64,000 bases of DNA, from NCBI GenBank assembly GCA_963970005.1, contig CAXAMN010001447.1, positions 1,222,462 to 1,286,461 of the forward strand. The letters are read 5' to 3'. Positions 13,901 to 25,900 of the stretch are shown piece after piece (positions within the stretch are counted from its first letter, which is position 1; every line of letters begins with the position of its first letter). The notes beneath the pieces are model-generated. The model was not told the DNA's origin and did no database searches. It saw nothing but the letters and a program-made list of their open reading frames with translations. A program made the translations under genes and the position numbers. This DNA is from Durusdinium trenchii. Its lineage: Eukaryota; Sar; Dinophyceae; Suessiales; Symbiodiniaceae.

Positions 13901-16900
13901 TAGCTGTCAGGAGATGCTCCCTGAAAGCATGCTACTTGCTGCGTCCACAGCTTGGGACGTAGATAGCCCAACATCCACGTTGTGCCCGTTCTCCTGCGCC
14001 GTCAGGATCGGAGCTTGAAGTTGTGGAGCTTCCCGACAGAGGAACAAGAAGCGCAGGTGTGGGCTTCAGCGGCTCTCGCACCGGTGGGCATTGGATGGGG
14101 AGGAGGCAATGGGAGGGAAAGAAGAAAGACATAGGGGAAGGGGCGACAATGGGCGACACCCGTAGTTTCTGAAGTGTTTTTTTGAAGCTATACTATAGAC
14201 TATAGAGTCAATGAAAGAGAGTAGCTGCGTAGCTTGCTGTTGATCCACAGAATCAGACATTGGAGTCGAGAGTTTGATGCTATTCTACCATGCTTTTCTA
14301 CTCATGTCTTGTCCGTTGTTGTCCTGGATGGTATCAAAAACAATCAAAACACTTAAAGCAAACAGTAGGGGCTGCACATGGCTTTTCCACCCATCCGTTC
14401 ACTCCGTGATGGCCAAGAAGCAGTTAGTAGTTCCCTTAGCCTTGACCTGTCATGGCCTGTCGACACGCGTTGTGACGCCTTGACCTGGCAATGTTTTGGT
14501 TTGCATGTTTAAACACCCCTCACTCAGGCGATGTCTTTGCCCTTCTCGGCGGAGCTCAGTCTGCAGGTTGACCGATGGCCGACGGACACAGCGGTCTCAG
14601 TGGCCAACACACCCGAGATACCAGAGGTATGGCTTTTTTGGCGCTCCGAATGGGTACCAAACGGATCGAAAGGCCGATTCTTGGCAACAAAATACTAGTT
14701 CACTAGGTGTTTGTTTTTCTAGGGTGGTGCAGCAGTTCTTCTAGGGCGGTGCATGTTTTCGCTAGAGTTCCATCGGCATGATGGATGTTCAAGTCTTTGT
14801 CTGCATGAAATGGCTTGGATAGCAAGACATTGTTTGTAAGACGCGTCTGGTTCTTTTACATAATTTATAGTTCTTTTTTGAGGGAAGGTAATTAGTGCTG
14901 CGTCTTCAGTCAGATGCCTCCAGCATCCTCCAGCTTCACACAGGTCTCCAGCTACGAGTGTGCCAGTGCGCTAGCAGTGTACCTCGACTGGCGCTTTTGC
15001 ATTGGGTGACCTCAACAGCTCTTGGAACGCCACGCAGGGATTAACATCGAACCTACAATGAAGCTTCAAAAGCTTCAAAATTTAAATCAAAGCTGCACTA
15101 TCTATCTCGCATCCAATCGATCGACAGGACCAACAAATATCAGAATTATCATCCCTCTTTGCAGAGTCAATCTGTGCTTCCCCACCAAGGGTTGAGTTGA
15201 ATGATGCCAGTTGTGGCAGTTTAATCATGGCAGAGACTCACAGCTACTTTACATCAGGTAGTCCTCTTTTTGTATGGGCCTGATGCTTGGACAGCCCGAT
15301 CCAAGCACAAGCCTTATAAAGAACAAAACACGCTCGCGGGCCAGGTGTACAGCAGTGCATTAACCAACAGAACCCCAATCACGTCCATGAAGTCGTGGGA
15401 AGTTAATTACAAGTCTTGACAAAACCAAAGCAAGATCCAATCAAAATCAAAGTTCAGGTGTACGTGGCGGCGATTTTTGGAACATCTTGTTTTGTGAATT
15501 CAACCGTCAGAGTCGCAAGACCCTCACCGGCAGAACCGATTCCGCCCGCACGGAGCGGACGAAGCGGAGGCATCCGCTGGGCTTTCAGATCGCAGCCATC
15601 CTGGAGGACTCCACGGATCGACGGAAGAAGAAGAGTGGAGTGGAGTACATCGACTTCGAATAGAGACATGGGATGTGGGATGATGTGGGAACCTATTTTA
15701 ATGGCTGGGAGGGCTGGGAGGCCGAACTCTGGCACCAGCCACGTGGTGTTCCGAACCGAAACCAGACGCCTGGGCGTTCCGAACCGACAGCGGATCGGTG
15801 ACGGGACGACTGGGTGAGGACATCGTCCGCATCTATCATTTGACGTGAGAATCTCAGATGTCACGACATGTCACGACAGTCAAGGGCAATGAAGGGTCAA
15901 GCTGGGTCGAACACGTTTTGATGAGTCAGCAACAGTCGCTATTAGCATGGTATATTTAGCATGGTATTAGCATAAATATGCATAATTGATAGAAACATGG
16001 ATAGATACTGTACTGTAGAAGCTATATACATTTCAGGTCCTGGCTAGGAGTGGTGACCGATTCTGACCGATGATATGTTGTCCATTGATTGATTGTGATG
16101 ATTTTTGTGTGTTGGGATTCTATATTGAAATAGAATCAGGCTACACCTTCGGCTTCAGAGAAAGAAACAGCTTTCATTTGAGCAAGGAGTTCACAAGGTG
16201 TTGAGTCACATCAACGTGGACATCCCTCACGCTCGGTGTCCGACACATCCTGAGGCCGATACAAGCTACTAGAACGCAGTTCGCAATGTCCTCAGTGTGG
16301 AGCGATAGGACTGGACTATATGGCCTCCAACCTAATAGCGGTGGCTATGTGGTCCGGGTAAACAAACATTTACAAAGAGACATGAGAGATCATTGATCAT
16401 ACACATCAGGGAAAATTGCACCAAGTCCAGATCTATGGTCCCATGCTGAAGCCCGGCAGTCCCAGCAAGAGAGATGATGTTAAAAAGCAAAGGCTGGTCA
16501 AGTACAGGGCCTTCATAGCTTCGAACCACGGTGTAACCTGGTGGGATAGAAAAAAGTAGGGAAAGGCAAAAGACCACGTCATCAAAGTCATCCTTTTTGC
16601 GAGCTAAGTCGGTGTATACAAGATCATAACCATAGTCATGTGAACTTCAGCATTCATGTTAAACCAACCATGTCGTAACTGATCGCGCCTGCCTGTCTTC
16701 AGCGATCAGCAAGTTCACGGTCTCAGGATTTGCCACTGAAGAATCCCGGGGGCGTGGCCTACTCCAATGGCGGGTCTGCTGCTGAGGGGGATGGAAGACG
16801 GTCAGTTACCTAGTGAAAGTCCACTTCTTTCGCGGACTGGACTCCAGTTCCAGTTCGGGAGACCTGTCTTGGTCTTCGTCTCGCGACTCGTCCTCGGATT

Positions 16901-19900
16901 CGCTTTCACCGCAGTGGGTGTCCTCGGCCGCCCGGATCGGTGTCCGGTCCGCAGGAGCTTGTTGGCGGTGTCCTCGGAGAACGACGTCGCCTTGATCGAT
17001 CCCTGGAGGGCCGTGGTGATCCACCTGCCGAGGGCCTTGGGAGTCGAATCGATCAAGCGGTGGTGGGTGCAGGAGGAGGGGGTGGGGATGGCTAGGGACT
17101 GGTGTTGGAGAGGGGGTGGTTGTTGTGCTTGTTGTTTTATGATGTTTTGTTTGCAACAAGAGTTCATGTTGGATAACCACCATCATCCATGATACGTGTG
17201 GTATGCTTTGTGGGATATTGTGATGACTTGGCCAGGACGTTCTTTTGAATTCATGTATCCTTAGAAATGCACACAAAAGTTTGACCACCCACAAGCTGCT
17301 ATGAAGAGATCGGACACGGGTCGAAGCAATTCCTGGTTTTGAGCTACCGGTCAGGCTGTGACCGGAGCATCTTGGGCAACCATGGACTGCCCGGTGCCCT
17401 CATGTCCCGCCGCCTTGAACCGAGGTTCAGTGGGCGTGGCGGTGGGCACGTCTCTCCGGTGAACCGGGTGCTCTTTTCGGAGGAGCGCGAAGAGCACACG
17501 CCGTCATTTGGTTGACTGTGTGGCGTTCGATGGCGTTCTGCGATGGCGCTTGGAATCCCAAGAACGGTCCCTAGCAATCCATGGGACTGGCATATTGACC
17601 TACCTGGGGGTCGGTTGAAAAGGGCTCAATGTAGGTCAATTCTCCAGCCCCATGGATTGCTACCAGGAGTCACATGTTGGGGTGGGTCTTTAGCCCCATC
17701 CAGTGAGTCGATCAGTTCAGAACCCCGACTTCCTCCGTTCGTTCAGCACCCCGTTTTGTGACTCCTGGTATAGAGATATATCTAACTTCCTTTTGATGCC
17801 TTCCTAGCCCCGAACTTCCTAGCCTGGGGCCAGCCACACCGAACCGACCGATCGCTCCGAACAGGACGACCGCTGGCTGCTCTCGAGCGGGACCGCGCCA
17901 CACGGGGCGATCTACGGCTGGGATTTGTCCACGCCGGCGAGGGAACGATGCTTTGAACATGTCCGGGGAGCCCAGGGCGCTCCGAAGATCGAGTTGTTCA
18001 ACGGCTGGGTGCCGGACTGGCCGTTTTTCAGGTTGGGTGGTGAAGGGTGGTGCTAGATGGTGCTAGGGTTTCAGATGGTTGAAGGATGTTTAAGGGTTTG
18101 GGTGGTGAACTTGATGGCACTGGATGTCAACTGGAAGGTCTCAGGTTTGTTCTGCCGGTTATGAGCCCTCGGGGTTGAAAGTTCTTTCAGCTGTTAGCAG
18201 AAGCCAGAGGAGCGATCTTCGAGTCCAGTGATTTATACAATGGTTGAACTTGCTCCTCCAAAAGTGCATTTGCCTGGTCAGATTTCAACAACTAATACAT
18301 GGTGAGGACAAGAATGGGTGTTTAATTTTCAGGTGAACCTGTTTGATAGTAATTCCACCAGACGTTGTGGTGTTGTGTTTCCTTATCCCACTGCACGCAG
18401 TGGGACGTATCCCACTGCACGGTCTAGAGCTGTAGGACAAACAGGACCACTCGTTTGACTTCCGGACGTACGTTTGGATTCTAGATTCGAGACCCAAGGC
18501 TTTTGATTCGAGACAGTTCTTATTTGGTTTCTAATCTGGCTGAAGAGCATCACCTCGTTTTTCAGTCGTGCAATCACCGAAACCACTGGCGTTGTCTCTC
18601 CAGGTTTGTAAGCACTCGACCTACACAGATTTCAGCTTCGACGCGCGTCAAGGGTCCGTGGACCTAGAATGTGATCGTTCGAAGGGGATGTGAGAAATCT
18701 GGACGGTTGATAGCTGGTGTCATAGCTGGCGTCAGAGATGGATTAGAAGTCGAAGACTGCGTTGTTGGAACAGATGGAAAGAAAGAACGAACATATGTTT
18801 TTTCATGTGGATATTGGATGTTCTCTTCTTTCGCAGCAGGAGTTGCATAATTCTAACTAACATCACTCCTTCAGGAGCTGGTCGGCAAATGTCAGGGAGC
18901 ACACGGCGGTATCGGCCCTATACCGTTCCCGGCAGTCGCCGTCTCCGTCTCTTCGGCCCGGCCCCTTCCGTCGCGATGGCCGGGAGCGAGCCTTCAGGTA
19001 CATTTGGTGACCATTTGGGACATTGGGTGGGCGGGACTGGCTTACCTTTCTATGACGCAGAACGACTACACTGGCGACCAGTTTAAATTGTTTGGAGAAA
19101 AAAAACACCAAAGGGAAACAAGTCTTCTTTTCTATAGTACCAAATCCGATTCAGTTTCTTTGACATCCAAGCCATTTCAAGAATCGTTCTTCCTCCCTTC
19201 CATTGGCGACCCCGGTGACCCTGGTCACCTGGTCGCGCTCAACCTCGGACCTCGTCGCCCGGGCGCCCGAGGTTGGTGGTCGCCTGCCGCGAACCCGAGG
19301 GCCACTTACGCGTCTCGTGGCCTGAGCCAGGTGGATTGATGAGACCCACAGCCCGACCAGGTGGATTGATGAGAACCCCCCCCGGAGCAGATGAGAATTC
19401 TAGCAGCATGTGGGTACACTAGAGTGTTCATGGGTGAGGCTGTTTGAAGTTGCAAACTCCAGAAATTGGATCCAAACCTGTATATACAGGTTCTTCTCTA
19501 GAGGGTCTTATAATGGTTCACGGTTTGCCCATGTTTTGCCCTCAAACCGCCCAAGGTCATCGGGCACCTGAGCTCGCCTCAGTACGAGGTTCATCCAGTC
19601 CATTCGGCCCGGACATGTCCGTGGCGTGACACATGGCTCGGTGTGGACGCCCCATGGTTCGATCCTTCGGCTTGGTCCGGCTTCTTCTGAGCTGAAGTTT
19701 GAGCCCCCAAAGCTTGGGCCGCCAGATATCCCCTGGCCGTCATGATGTTCGATCGAACAAAACACCTGAGACCATCCAGGACCATCCTGTTGGGTGTCCT
19801 GCAGCATGGGAAAGCCATGAGAATCGGGAAGAGAACACGATTCCTTTTGGGGGGAACCCCGGTGCGGATGGATTGATATGCTGGAGGGAAAGATGAAAAA

Positions 19901-22900
19901 GATGTATGGAATCCTGGAAGCACTAGATTTGATCGATTCGATGTCAAAACCATGACATGCAAGACATTGTGTCATCTCCCACTTCATGAACACCCTGACT
20001 CTTGACAGCTGCGTGCTATCTTAGGAGATACATCATAGGATATATAAGTTGCTGGATATTGTGTTTGTGTGCCATTTGCCAGATCCAACCTGAGAACAAG
20101 CAAAGCGCCTTCACATGCCAATGTCTTGCCTGGCCCTTAGAGAGAGTGGGTTTGACCGGACTCGCGGACGATCCGGGGAGTTCTTTGGGGCACCAAATCC
20201 AGGAGCAGTTGGCTTCTGAGCATGTTTCTAACATTGGAAACGTGCCACACGCATCCAAATGTATCAGACCTACACACACTTCCTGGCAACACAGATTTGC
20301 ATCACCGATAGGACCCAGTGCCACCGAGGCTGCTGCTTTGGGCTTGCTGCTGGCTGGCACACGACAAGGTGCAACATCCTCGAGTTGACAAAGGGCATAC
20401 AGATGTTAAGTAATGCAGCAGCACCACAAGCACCATATGATATCTCTGTGGTCCGTTTTTGTTGTTTTTCGTTTTGATAATCATTTGCAAATCTTTTGCA
20501 GAGGCAGTGTGCGCATCTACCGCTGGCCCTTCCAGGCTTCTCGCAGCCATTCAATCACTTTTTGGGGGACCTCCCAAGTCTCTTGACCCTCAACACCACT
20601 AAAATCACGCCTACGGTAGCTTCAGCTACCTGAGTTCTATCTTGCGTAAGCAAGGGGGGCTGCATTGTTGAAAGTGCATGGTTTTTGTAGAGAACTGGAG
20701 TGTCCAGTAGGTGGTCGAAGGTGTGGAAAAGGACTATGACTTGGAGGTCGCCTGCAGGAAAGGAGACGCCAACTTTCTGCCCTGAAAAACGTGCACTTTT
20801 GGGATGACCTTCGGAGCCGTGTTACCAGCTGAGCCGTTGAATTTGGTGGTGCTTCTCTTCATTCCGAGACTGAGAATGTTGGACAGGTCCGACAGGTCGA
20901 CAGGTCTCACGACGCAAGCTTCAAAATCATATTCCCGATCGCTGTGGGAGACCGTTCTACAACGGCGCCGTTCCGTCCTCTCTCAGCGAAAGCGAGGTTG
21001 GATCTGCTGCTTTGACGGAAATCTCTTTGCATGCCAGAGCCTCGGATGTCCGGATGAAGTCATTTTTGGGGTCATAAGAAAGTCCATCATAGTCCTGCAA
21101 ACTTCAACACCTGCTCAAGACTTGAATATAGAGGAGGATGAGGAGAGGGACCAAAAATGAAAAAAAGAAACACATCGATCGGCCACCTGGCCACCCAGCC
21201 TTGGTGAGTAATCCACCTGTGAGCGATGGGGATCAGAACCATCCAGAACCCCACTCCCAAGGCCCACAGCATCACTGCGATGACGCTCACCCTGGATGCC
21301 AGATATCTCTTCACAGGCGCAGCACCGCGCAGTACGTGTTCTTTTTGAGTACAGCATGTACAGCAGCCTCCCGAGAATGGATCGGTATAGTGACTGGAAT
21401 AAAATATGGCTTGGATTCAGCTTACTGGGATGAAGCACGATGACACCATGTTCACATGAAGTGATCGAGACTGTGGACAGTCGGTGCGTCTTCACTCCTT
21501 GGAGTTCCCTTTACCATCCCAAACCCTCCGCGCCTGACTCCGGGCTCAGGCCGGAGACGTCCGGGTGACGTCCGGTGACGTCCGGTGACTCTCCACCCAA
21601 CGGTCCCCAGCCTCTCGGTCCGGGGGCTCCGCGAGGCTGTGAGGGTGGTGCGGTGCTTTGCTGCGAGGCCTCGGGACGGGTGGACCGACCGCGTGAGACG
21701 CGTGAGACGCGTTTTGGGACGGACGCGCCGGCGGTCCGTGAAGACGGTCCTTCAACAAACGTGTGATGCCGGAGGATCAAGTTCGGAGGTCCACGGCATG
21801 TTCCATGCGAAGTTGGGACTGTGGGAAGAGTGTACAGTGGAACCCAACGATTCTTCGCTGGGACCGTTTGGCAGAGATTCTGCTGGATTGTTTGGGCGAT
21901 CGGGGGATGGACATCAATTCGGGTCCTGAAAACCACCTCATGGTAGGTCTCAGTCCTTGGGCAAGCAGCTTGGCTTTGGTTTCAACAATGTCCTTCCATG
22001 AGCCGGAGTGAAGGAGGTGGTTGATGGCTCAAGCAGTCAGTGGCAGTTCTTGGCTCAAAAGCAGCGTGAAGCACTAGCGAAGTACAACCCTTTTGTGGGA
22101 AATTGGTAGCTGTATTCCTTTGCAGCCCATGCAGTGCCTTTTGCAAGTGCTGATTTTCATCCAGGTGTTTTGTGGTCTGGCCTCGCCTGAGAAGGTGCTC
22201 AAGATGTCCCCTAAGCAGTGCCAGGTTCCCGACACCAAAGCAGCAACACCTAAGTTACGGGCAAATGCCACAGCTTTGGATTGCTCCGAGCTGTGCGTTT
22301 GGGCTGGTGCTGACTCAGGATCTTGCAACAAAGGGGGATCTGGTGGCTCTTCTTGTGCTTGCGTCATTGATGCCTACCAGAAATGTGAGCATTGCCCGGT
22401 TGGCTACAAATGCACGTTGAATTGCGAAGGCAATGGCGTTGCAGGCTCCTGCCGCGGAGGCTCTAGCTGCTGCTGCTCGTGGGCCAGTGAAACTGTGAAC
22501 GTTGACGTGCCTTCTTGTTGAGATGCCAACCACGCTCACCAGTGATCCCACATGCAGGAAGGATCCTATCTAATTAGTTAATTTGATTTTTGGAGCCTGG
22601 TATGGCTGGCAGTCGAGTAATTACAGTCTAATCTCGCACAGGCACTTTGACTTGCCAAAGATCGCCAAGCTTTTATTTGCGTATAGACAGTATGTATAGA
22701 CATGCTGCCAAAGCTTCCATAGCCAAGAAGAGCTGGAAGAAGACAAGCGTCCAATCCATNNNNNNNNNNGCTTCCATAGCCAAGAAGAGCTGGAAGAAGA
22801 CAAGCGTCCAATCCATCGCAGTAGAAAATTGCGCGTTCGCAACAATTGATCGAGTTGCAGGTTCATCTTGTTCTCTTTGAACAAATGAACCAAGAGGGTT

Positions 22901-25900
22901 ACAAGGAAACAAATTTCTAGGGGATGTTTATATGGACCGTTGCAAAGTCGAATTGTCATGGAGAATGGAGAACTTTTGATTGCAAGTCTGATTGCTGCTG
23001 CCAGTGCTGGACATTGACCAAAACACAGAATCAGCAAAACACGTCTGGCACCATCCGGGTCAGTGGCAGGTGGCACAGAGCACTCTGGACTCCGAGGGCG
23101 ACTTGTTGCCCATCTCAGCCACTGAGTGCGCCTGGCAGAGCTTGAAAGGGTTTGATATGATCGGGTTTCAGACTAGTAGCGTTCTTGTTCCTAGTAGTAA
23201 GGCCAGAAGCCCCTAATAGCGTCCTTGCTCCTAGTTTAGTAGCGATGTCCTTTGTTACTAGTAGCGTTGTTGTAGCCGATCACCAAACATCGCGAAACAT
23301 CGGCATACGACATGCGAAAGATCGCCATACGACAAGCGGAATGTTGCGCCAGAGCAATTCTGTATCCGTGGAGGTTCTGGTGACTCATCAGGTTGATCCA
23401 ATGACAAACTCATGTGCTGTAATGCAGAGTGCTCACTGTCCGCGCGTGACTATTCTGTATAGAGATTTGTTTCACTATGTTTCGATCACTATTTGATGCA
23501 ATATTCTATAATATACTAATACTATTATGACGGATGAACTGTGGTCATGTCATCATCGTTTTGGCCAGGATCGAACAACAGATTGTCCGCTTTAGGCGCC
23601 GATCACTGTCATCGTTTCTTTCTTTTGAGTGGGATGCGACAATGCTTGAGATTCTATTAGCTAACGTCTCTTGGAACCAGGGTCTCTTATCGCTATTAGG
23701 TTGGAGGCCATCGCTAGTAGGTTGGAGGCCATCGCTAGTATGTTGGAGGCCATGGCTACTAGGGTGGAGGCCATCGCTAGTAACTAGGTTGGAGGCCATC
23801 GCTACTAGGGTGGAGGCCATCGCTAGTAGGTGGGAGGCGCTTCAAACAGGATCTCTTGGAACTAAGGTCACAAAGGTCTAAGAGGACGTCCTCTCTGCCT
23901 GATTTTTTTAGACATCCAGCTTCCACTTGTCTTTTGGTGCTCACCAAATAGATAGTGGCACGGTTTCCAATACATTTTTAGTGGGAATCTACTTGGGGTC
24001 TATAGATGGTCTATGAGTCTATATATCTCTGAAAGACAACTATCTTACAATCCCCTTTGGGTATGCCATGCCATCCACGAATCATTCATCATTCGAAGGC
24101 ACGGCGAGAACGAAAAGCCGGTCTCCAGCAAGGTGCAACAACCGAAGAGCTGTGGTGTTTTTGGACCGAAACTGGGTTGTTTGGTGCAAGAAACTGTTCC
24201 CATTTACCTTACTTGATAAATATGGATACAATTGATACATGAGATGAAATGAAACATGTTTGCAATGACATGAACGGTTACATGACCCATCATGACTCAC
24301 AGTGCTAGTTTTGGAGCCTTATTTCTGAGGACATCTCAATGACAGCGATGAAATACCCTACGGCTTTCTTTACCCCCCAATTCTCTCTTGATCATGTGTT
24401 TTCACGCGCCGCGCCAATGGTATCGTCTCGGCCCAGGCACAACGGGAGGATGATCGAAAGGCCTTGGAACTGCAGGAGAAGCTTTGGGAGGCTGTGAAGG
24501 CTGCTCGGAAGCCTAGAAAGAGTGAGATGTTCTGCATGAGATGCTTTTGAAGGACAGGAGGATCGCCAGAAATGGCCCTAAAGTGGATCGCGCCCGGTTG
24601 TGTGAGTTTATAGCAACTCAGGGTGGCTCCCTGGCCTTCAGCAATGGCCATCAGATGCTCTTTGGACCAAACAGAAGATAAAATAAGATAAACCTTCCGA
24701 GTGGCCAGGACCCTCCGAGGGGTGCCCTGTCTGGAAGCCTATAGGTAGTGTGGGGTAGTCCATTGGACACCCCGACAGGAGGGTCCAGGTACATTCTTGC
24801 CTACTCGCCTACTTGACAATCAGCCTGTTGAGTCCGATTGGCTTTGACCAGTAGGATGTTCTCAGTTCGATGACACGAAGTCCCATCGCTGACCCATATC
24901 AGATGACTCGGATCTCGCCTCCTGCTGAGATCTCGGCATCAACAGCCAAGCTGGATGATTTGCAGATGATCCCAAAGGCCAGACGCGCTCCCCCTGGACC
25001 TGGGAAGTTCTTTGATCCTCCAAATGGTGAAAAAAGGGAATTACTGGAAAACATGATCAGACATGATCAGACATGTAATCATGTAATACATTATAATACC
25101 AAGATATACCAGATATCTAAATAAGCATGCAGGAATGTCCTAAGGGAAGTTCCATGTCGGGGTGCCGAACTTGGACGATCCCAAGGCCTGAACCATTCTG
25201 ACATGGAAACTGCTGGAGCATCGGCATTTCTTCTGTGCACATCTATCCTGTAGCATCTAACTGCTGGAGACCTCCGAAGATGGAGAATAGACCAGTCTTC
25301 TACCCATCCAGGGGGCGAGACAGGGGGTCTCCCTATAGACACACACTGCATCCGAGGGCTCATATAGCCCCCATCAGACCAACCCTCCGACCTGGTCCGA
25401 CCTCTCGACCAGACGTATCTCTCTGACGTCCTCAGCGAGATCCGCGCCTTGGAAGATCGCATGCTGGGGGCCCTGGAGGCGATGAAGGGCCTGAGTGTGG
25501 CCACGACATGGCGACCAGTAGGATGTTCTCAGACACATGAGCCTTGGATGTAAATAATTGAATATTTGAATATTGAATATATTTGAATATATTAACAATG
25601 TGTTTTTGGTGGAATTATTTTTGTTGCCTTCATTTAGGCATGTGTGAGGGAGGGAGATAAAGTTTATATCGTTTGGTATATCAACTGGTATACCCAGATA
25701 GAGCATCCTGGTAGATTGCAACGAGTGAATCACGCGGCGCAACTTTGTAGCGAGCCCTGAACCCAGAAGGAGGTTTATCCCCTAGGAAAAGAATTGAACT
25801 TCGAGATCTTGGGGTTCCTAGAACGACGAAGACATCACCGAGAAGTTTCTGGTACATGAAACATTTCTCCAGAAATCATCCATCTGCTGAGGGATGTCCT

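Larger units (their letters stand above)
21317..24436 (+). other. Long intronic region of CFAP57-like gene hosting the nested gene, gap and repeats
   Basis: Besides the nested gene and gap it has two open islands: 20920-21070 (KLQNHIPDRCGRPFY...) and 21770-21942 (NPTILRWDRLAEILLDCLG...ENHLM, followed by a GTAGGT donor). The second looks coding but matches nothing I know. 21540-21770 is GC-rich with all frames open and a gacgtccggt tandem. A minisatellite lies at 23698-23842. Confidence 0.4.

Noticed and set aside
16802-17167. Antisense frame reading ALGRWITTALQGSIKATSFS
   Set aside because: Looks protein-like, but the sense frame SLLAVSSENDVALIDPW has stronger third-position bias, an AG|G acceptor and fits the next CFAP57 WD40 blade.
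21538-21760. GC-rich stretch open in all frames (e.g. LREAVRVVRCFAARPRDGW)
   Set aside because: Open in five frames, with a gacgtccggt tandem repeat; no splice or family support for any frame.
24850-25531. 22-bp direct repeat gaccagtaggatgttctcag at 24849 and 25511
   Set aside because: Only two copies with no further structure; recorded but not treated as an element.
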